From Acinetobacter sp. ANC 5054 (lineage in GTDB: Bacteria; Pseudomonadota; Gammaproteobacteria; Pseudomonadales; Moraxellaceae): DNA of 64,000 nucleotides. The stretch is taken from contig NZ_NEGG01000013.1 in NCBI RefSeq assembly GCF_002135295.1, positions 57,359 through 121,358 on the forward strand. Direction: 5' to 3'. The notes below the pieces were generated by a model. It worked only from the letters and a program-made list of their open reading frames with translations, did no database searches and was not told the origin of the DNA. Below are positions 59,297 through 64,000 of this stretch, piece after piece (within the stretch, counting starts at the first letter, position 1; the number at the start of each line of letters is the position of its first letter). Both the position numbers and the translations under genes were made by a program.

Positions 59297-60580
59297 TTAT
59301 TTCTTCGGCTTACGACGATTTTCCGCCACGTTCACCAATTCTTGTTCCAACATTTCAAAATAAGCAGGGTCTTCTGCGGTCGCGGCATGGCGTAGCACTA
59401 TTGAAGTTGGGTGAAGTAATTTTTGCGTTAAACGATGAGATAATTCCTGCATGACTTGTGCAGCATCTTCACCTTTTTGCAAACGATTCATTGCTAATGT
59501 CAGTTCTTCCTGCCGTAAAGTTTCACCATGTTCACGGTAAGCATGAATGGTTGAACCTGCAAGATTCACTTTTTGCTGCGTGATTAAATCAGTCGCAAGC
59601 TGATTAACCATCACTTCCGCTTCAACGGCAGCTTGGCGTCGCTGTGCTAAATTTTCCTCAATGACGGTTTGTAGGTCATCGACCCCATACAAATACACAC
59701 CATCTAAACTTTCAACTTTAGCATCAATATCACGTGGTACAGCCAAATCAACCATTAACATTTGTTTATAACGACGCTTTTTCAGTGCTACTTTAACATC
59801 AGCAAAATGGATGACTTGGTGCAGACTACCTGTACAACTGGAAATCACATCTGCACGATGTAAGTTTTCAGCCAATGCAGAAAAATCAATGATTTCGACT
59901 TCAACACGATGTGCAATTTCTTGTGCCAAAGCTTCTGCGCGAGCACGTGTGCGATTGCAAATAATAATTTTACCCACACCCATTTCAGCCAAATGCTTTG
60001 CCACCAAGCTATTCATTTCACCCGCAGCAACCACCATTACAGTGAGTTGCTCAGGCTTACTAAAAACTTGCAACGCGAGCTGTGCAACGGCATAGCCCAT
60101 TGAAACGGCATGACTACCTACTGCAGTTTCCGAACGTACCCGTTTGGCTGCATAAAAGGCATATTCAAAAATTCGGTTTAAATTGGCAGAAACAATTTCC
60201 GCATCTTTAGCAAGGGATAAAGCTGATTTTACTTGACCCAATATCTGCGGCTCACCCAACATCAGTGAATCCAAACCGCTAGCAACGCGCATGAGATGCG
60301 TTACAGCTTGTGCATTTTCATAACGATACACATGATTTGACAATTGCTTTACATCAATACCATTTGACTGGGCGAGCCAATTCAATACCATGTCTGCATT
60401 TTCAGACATCGCATAGACTTCGGTACGATTACATGTAGACACCACAACCATGTCATTGAGTTCAGGTATATGGCTTTGCTGTTCAAGCAATGCAGTTAAC
60501 TTTTCAGGGTTAAATGCAATCTGCTCACGCAGCTCTACAGAAGCGGTTTGATGGTTGACACCCAATGCAAAGAAAGACAT
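59297..60580 (-). CDS. hemA: Glutamyl-tRNA reductase
   Basis: This 427-residue protein has the catalytic cysteine C50 in [14 protein letters not shown], a Rossmann NADPH domain (about 165-310; [48 protein letters not shown]) and a C-terminal dimerisation domain. It reduces Glu-tRNA to glutamate semialdehyde, the entry step of tetrapyrrole synthesis. The terminal Lys-rich end RRKPKK is short. It diverges from the TPR-lolB-ispE operon with only 33 bases between starts, the order known from Pseudomonas. Confidence 0.96.
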   Translation of the reverse strand: MSFFALGVNHQTASVELREQIAFNPEKLTALLEQQSHIPELNDMVVVSTCNRTEVYAMSENADMVLNWLAQSNGIDVKQLSNHVYRYENAQAVTHLMRVASGLDSLMLGEPQILGQVKSALSLAKDAEIVSANLNRIFEYAFYAAKRVRSETAVGSHAVSMGYAVAQLALQVFSKPEQLTVMVVAAGEMNSLVAKHLAEMGVGKIIICNRTRARAEALAQEIAHRVEVEIIDFSALAENLHRADVISSCTGSLHQVIHFADVKVALKKRRYKQMLMVDLAVPRDIDAKVESLDGVYLYGVDDLQTVIEENLAQRRQAAVEAEVMVNQLATDLITQQKVNLAGSTIHAYREHGETLRQEELTLAMNRLQKGEDAAQVMQELSHRLTQKLLHPTSIVLRHAATAEDPAYFEMLEQELVNVAENRRKPKK

Positions 60581-60613
60581 ATCAGATCATCATTTCGCTA
60601 AATTTATGCTATT

Positions 60614-62371
60614 GTGCAACATCGGTGTCATAAAAAGCATTACTTGGATCAAGAAAAATTGCGTCTAACAAATAGCCGATTGAACGGCCAGACAATAAAG
60701 CAGTATTCTACCACATTCTTACTTGTCGGTAGCATGGCTTCTACTGTCCCTATTCGGGCCGTGGGAGAAGTTTACCATGCAAATTCAGGATATGATGCAA
60801 TTAAACAAAGTATGATTGCCGAGTTTGCCTTAGCTTATAACGACATTCCGACCGCTTTGCATAACTACACCGTACTTGCGATTAAGAGTAAATCCAGTAT
60901 GGTTAAGCAACGTGCTTTAAACGTTGCCATCGAACAAAATGATTTACGCGCAGCCCTAGACATCGCCACACATTGGGTTGTCCAAGAACCTGAAGATGTT
61001 CCTGCATTATTTTATTTATCACATATTGCGCTAAAAGCCCATGAATATGAATTGGCTGCAGAAACACTCGATAAAATATTAACCATTGACCCCAATGCCG
61101 ACCTCGAACAAATTTTGGCTGGCATTTCACCAGAATCTCCTGATGATCGAGCGTATTTGATTCAGACCTTAACGACCAGCAAAGAGAAAACCAATCCCTC
61201 TATTTTAGTTTTGGTGGCAGGTCTACAAGCGCAAAATGCTGAAATGGCAGATGCTCTCAACACCATTAATTTAGCATTAAAAAAACGCCCCAAAGTGACT
61301 GGCTATATCCTCATGAAAGCCAATTTACTCATGGCTTTAGGGGATGAAGAAGAGACTTTAAAATGGTTTGAAAAATCCAGTCATAAACACCGTAACAATA
61401 TGGAAGTTCGGTTGGCTCAAGCTAAATATTTAATCAAAATCAACCAGTCAGAATTGGGTTTAAAAAAACTTGAAGATATTTTAAAGAAATGGCCTAAAGC
61501 AGAAGAACCCCTGTTTATGGCTGGCTTAACCAGTATTGACCTTGAACTTTATGAAAAAGCTGAAAAATATTTGGTTGAATTACGCTATTCATCACAATAT
61601 CAAAACGAAGCGTATTACTATTTAGCGGTCAATGCTGAACGTAAAGAACATTATGAAACAGCAAAAGCTTATTATCGTTTGGTGGATGGCAGTTTATATA
61701 CCGTATCACGCCGTAATATGATTAATATTTTTGCGCAGCAAAATAAATTGCATGATGCCTTACGCTTTTTAACCCAAGAACGGGTAAATTATCCGCAACA
61801 TGCGAGTTTTTTATACCTTGCACAAGCTGATATTTTAAAGCGAATGAATAATAAAAAAGCGGCAGTACGCTTACTTGATGAAGCTGTGCGTAATTTACCT
61901 GAAGACCCTGAGCTGATTTACGCTGAGGTGCTATTACTCGATGCACATCAAGACAAAGATAAGTTAGATCGTTTATTAAAACAATTACTTGAAATAGAAC
62001 CGAATAGTCCGACCTACCTCAATGCCTATGCCTACACCCTAGCAGTTCAAAACCGACGGCTTGATGAAGCACGTAAATATGTTGAACATGCATTGGAATT
62101 TGCGCCTGAACAAGCCTCTATTTTAGATACTTTGGGCTATATTTGTTATCTACAAAATGACTTCAACACTTCAGCCTCTGTGCTGGAAAAAGCCTATGAG
62201 CTCAGCAATAGCATCAAAATTGGCATTCGTTATGCTCGCTCTGTATTTATGCAAGGCGATATGGAAAAATTTGACGCTCTGTTACAACAACTCCAACAAA
62301 AATATCCGAATGATCCGCAATTAGAACAGCTAAATTCGCTATTGTTACCCCTACAAATGAAAAAGAGTTAA
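60614..62371 (+). CDS. TPR-repeat protein of the lolB operon
   Basis: The protein has up to 585 residues, almost all tetratricopeptide repeats (HEYELAAETLDKILTIDPNA, NRRLDEARKYVEHALEFAPE, LDTLGYICYLQNDFNTSASV). A hydrophobic segment near residues 30-48 (TIKQYSTTFLLVGSMASTVP) looks like a signal peptide, so the true start may be a later codon than the GTG at 60614, which lacks a ribosome site. It is probably periplasmic. lolB follows nine bases later. Homologues in this position occur in Pseudomonas; the role is unknown, likely envelope related. Confidence 0.8.
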   Translation: MQHRCHKKHYLDQEKLRLTNSRLNGQTIKQYSTTFLLVGSMASTVPIRAVGEVYHANSGYDAIKQSMIAEFALAYNDIPTALHNYTVLAIKSKSSMVKQRALNVAIEQNDLRAALDIATHWVVQEPEDVPALFYLSHIALKAHEYELAAETLDKILTIDPNADLEQILAGISPESPDDRAYLIQTLTTSKEKTNPSILVLVAGLQAQNAEMADALNTINLALKKRPKVTGYILMKANLLMALGDEEETLKWFEKSSHKHRNNMEVRLAQAKYLIKINQSELGLKKLEDILKKWPKAEEPLFMAGLTSIDLELYEKAEKYLVELRYSSQYQNEAYYYLAVNAERKEHYETAKAYYRLVDGSLYTVSRRNMINIFAQQNKLHDALRFLTQERVNYPQHASFLYLAQADILKRMNNKKAAVRLLDEAVRNLPEDPELIYAEVLLLDAHQDKDKLDRLLKQLLEIEPNSPTYLNAYAYTLAVQNRRLDEARKYVEHALEFAPEQASILDTLGYICYLQNDFNTSASVLEKAYELSNSIKIGIRYARSVFMQGDMEKFDALLQQLQQKYPNDPQLEQLNSLLLPLQMKKS

Positions 62372-62380
62372 AACCTATTT

Positions 62381-62965
62381 ATGCATATGACTTCTAAACT
62401 GGGGTTGTCTACCCTCACCTGTTGCGCATTATTTTTTACGGGTTGTCAGCCTTACATCAAACAGCAACCTACTGCTCAACCTACACCTGAAGAAATTGCA
62501 GCCAATCAATTCAATCTGCAAGGTAAAATTGGTGTACGCACACCACAACAAACCGGCAGTGCATTTTTTACTTGGGCACAAGACCGCGACGAATTTGATA
62601 TCGAGTTAAGTGGCATTTTGGGTGTAGGAAAAACCCAAATTACGGGTAAACCAGGTGATGTACAGTTGAACAGCGCAAAAACAGGTCTAATCGAAGCAGC
62701 GACACCTGAAGAATTATTAGAACGTGCAACAGGTTGGCAAGCGCCGATCACCCATTTAGTCGATTGGGTGCAAGCTCGCCCTGCAACCACACAAGCGAAA
62801 ATTCAACGCGATACAGCACAACGACCATCTCAAATCATTGAAGATGGCTGGAGTGTCGATTTAAGTTATAACGATGCTGCAAACCTACCCAATAAATTAA
62901 TTTTGAAACAAGCGCTTGAAAATGGTGCAGAAAACCGTATTACAATGGTGATTCAAAATCGTTAA
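62381..62965 (+). CDS. lolB: Outer-membrane lipoprotein receptor LolB
   Basis: This 194-residue lipoprotein has a signal peptide with lipobox FFTGC (Cys 22), then FNLQGKIGVRTPQQTGSAFF, FDIELSGILGVGKTQITGKP and the end SQIIEDGWSVDLSYN. The one-layer beta-sheet pattern with the G-x-x-G loop fits LolB, which receives lipoproteins from LolA and inserts them into the outer membrane. An in-frame Met two codons after the first is an alternative start. ispE follows after 21 bases. Confidence 0.93.
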   Translation: MHMTSKLGLSTLTCCALFFTGCQPYIKQQPTAQPTPEEIAANQFNLQGKIGVRTPQQTGSAFFTWAQDRDEFDIELSGILGVGKTQITGKPGDVQLNSAKTGLIEAATPEELLERATGWQAPITHLVDWVQARPATTQAKIQRDTAQRPSQIIEDGWSVDLSYNDAANLPNKLILKQALENGAENRITMVIQNR

Positions 62966-62986
62966 TTTTTTTGATTAAGTTGACTT

Positions 62987-63835
62987 ATGACTAATGTAAT
63001 TCGTGTCCCTTCTCCTGCAAAACTTAATTTGTTTTTGCATATCACCGGCCGCCGTGAAAATGGCTATCACGAATTACAAACCATTTTTCAGCTCATCGAT
63101 TTATGTGATTGGCTCGAATTTAGTCCAACGATTGATCAAACTGGTGCTGCATTGATTCAAATTGATGGCTTAGAAGATGTTCAACTAGAACAAAATCTAA
63201 TTTATCGTGCTGCAAAATTACTCGAACCCTTTGCAAAAAATCTAACTGCGCAAAAAATCCGCATTGAAAAAAATATTCCAATGGGTGCTGGTCTCGGCGG
63301 CGGCTCATCCGATGCCGCAACCACGCTCATTGTGCTGAATAAAATTTGGCAATGTGGACGAAGTACTGAACAATTAGCCGAATTCGGACTGCAACTTGGC
63401 GCCGATGTTCCAGTATTTGTTCATGGTCTAAATGCATGGGCTGAGGGTATCGGTGAATACTTAACATTCATAGATTTAGCTCAAAAACAGTACATTGTGC
63501 TTAAACCTGACTGTTTTATCAGCACTCAACTGCTTTTTTCACAAAAAACGTTGACAAGAGACACGAAGCCTACTAAATTTTGCGGCTATCAGGAATCACC
63601 ATCTGATTTTGGAAATAACTTTGAGCCAGTGGCAAGAAGTTTATACCCTGAAGTCGATGAAGCAATGCAGTATTTAGACCAGTTCGGTACAGCAAAGCTT
63701 ACAGGTACAGGTGCTTGTGTTTTTACTGAAGTAACTGAAAATATGAATATTGATGACATTTTAAAAAATGCACCATGTAAATCTTACTTGGTTCATAGCT
63801 TAAAACAATCACCATTACGTCATTTTGAAGTTTGA
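62987..63835 (+). CDS. ispE: 4-diphosphocytidyl-2-C-methyl-D-erythritol kinase
   Basis: This 282-residue GHMP kinase starts PSPAKLNLFLHITGRRENGY with the catalytic Lys, has the ATP loop PMGAGLGGGSSDAATTLIVL and ends with the third motif AKLTGTGACVFTEV. It phosphorylates CDP-methylerythritol in isoprenoid (MEP) synthesis. The last gene of the TPR-lolB-ispE run, its TGA ends one base before a tRNA-Gln gene, so mRNA and tRNA must be cut from one transcript. Confidence 0.96.
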   Translation: MTNVIRVPSPAKLNLFLHITGRRENGYHELQTIFQLIDLCDWLEFSPTIDQTGAALIQIDGLEDVQLEQNLIYRAAKLLEPFAKNLTAQKIRIEKNIPMGAGLGGGSSDAATTLIVLNKIWQCGRSTEQLAEFGLQLGADVPVFVHGLNAWAEGIGEYLTFIDLAQKQYIVLKPDCFISTQLLFSQKTLTRDTKPTKFCGYQESPSDFGNNFEPVARSLYPEVDEAMQYLDQFGTAKLTGTGACVFTEVTENMNIDDILKNAPCKSYLVHSLKQSPLRHFEV

Positions 63836-63836
63836 T

Positions 63837-63911
63837 AGGGGCGTCGCCAAGTGGTAAGGCACCGGGTTTTGATCTCGGCATCCGTTGGTTCGAATCCAGC
63901 CGCCCCTGCCA
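63837..63911 (+). tRNA. tRNA-Gln (anticodon TTG)
   Basis: The 75-base gene has acceptor AGGGGCG / CGCCCCT, anticodon loop TTTTGAT giving TTG, T loop TTCGAAT and an encoded GCCA end. It starts one base after the ispE stop codon; no promoter fits in between. Confidence 0.95.
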
Positions 63912-63949
63912 TCATTTTTCACCTGTAGATGTAATTGCTGTAAAGTTTT

Positions 63950-64000
63950 AGGGGCGTCGCCAAGTGGTAAGGCACCGGGTTTTGATCTCGGCATCCGTTG
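63950..64000 (+). tRNA. tRNA-Gln (anticodon TTG), second copy, cut by window end
   Basis: The 51 visible bases are identical to those of the first copy from A1 to past the anticodon arm. Only 38 bases separate the copies, so they are co-transcribed. Confidence 0.92.

Overview
The window is bacterial chromosome. Gene content and order point to a gammaproteobacterium of the Moraxellaceae, most likely Acinetobacter: AT-rich DNA, the large isocitrate lyase, bamD opposite rluD-pgeF, yhbY opposite rlmE-ftsH, hemA opposite TPR-lolB-ispE-tRNA-Gln, and carAB followed by greA. This is recognition from the translated sequences; no database search was run.

Layout. 1-5806: the start of hutU (urocanate hydratase), then a two-gene operon of an acyl-CoA dehydrogenase and a class III CoA-transferase, then, divergently, an NCS1 permease and an outer-membrane porin. 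The same palindrome (core TGTATATACA, the HutC type of operator) lies in front of hutU, the CoA-transferase operon and the permease. 5961-10606: a decayed island holding an IS5-family remnant and two tandem, degenerate copies of a small unknown operon, ending near tRNA-Ser. 10607-19271: greB, two lytic transglycosylases, an SCP2 protein, ttcA, htpX, a VOC protein, a DUF4112 protein and mgtE. 19452-25359: an RND pump without partner genes, a dead glycerophosphodiesterase gene and an exported metallo-beta-lactamase-fold protein with a long low-complexity tail. 25631-39969: dgkA, aceA with a divergent LysR regulator, a CNNM/CorC protein, two related membrane proteins around tRNA-Leu, folP, ftsH, rlmE, yhbY and a coiled-coil protein. 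40144-45234: promoter, nested hairpin leader, carAB and greA. 45279-49627: an accessory patch with a methyltransferase, a CatB-type acetyltransferase, a KAP-family NTPase and a membrane protein. 49695-64000: tRNA-Met, rnpB, a ferredoxin, coaD, smpB, a secreted protein, a flavodoxin-like protein, pgeF, rluD, bamD, dnaG, hemA, a TPR protein, lolB, ispE and two tRNA-Gln genes.

How genes work together. The most interesting unit is 1-5806. An acyl-CoA dehydrogenase paired with a class III CoA-transferase is the CaiA/CaiB arrangement, which interconverts a saturated acid and its alpha,beta-unsaturated partner while recycling CoA. Placed under HutC-type operators beside hutU, with a permease and a porin, it could convert imidazolepropionate to urocanate and feed it into histidine catabolism. 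The operators and gene order are seen directly; the substrate is inference. Other local units are the pyrimidine/arginine entry genes carAB behind a possible attenuator, the rlmE-ftsH pair, the coaD-ferredoxin pair, and the lolB-ispE-tRNA-Gln transcript.

Limits: all coordinates come from reading the sequence by eye. Some start codons are ambiguous and are marked. Terminators and promoters are pattern calls.
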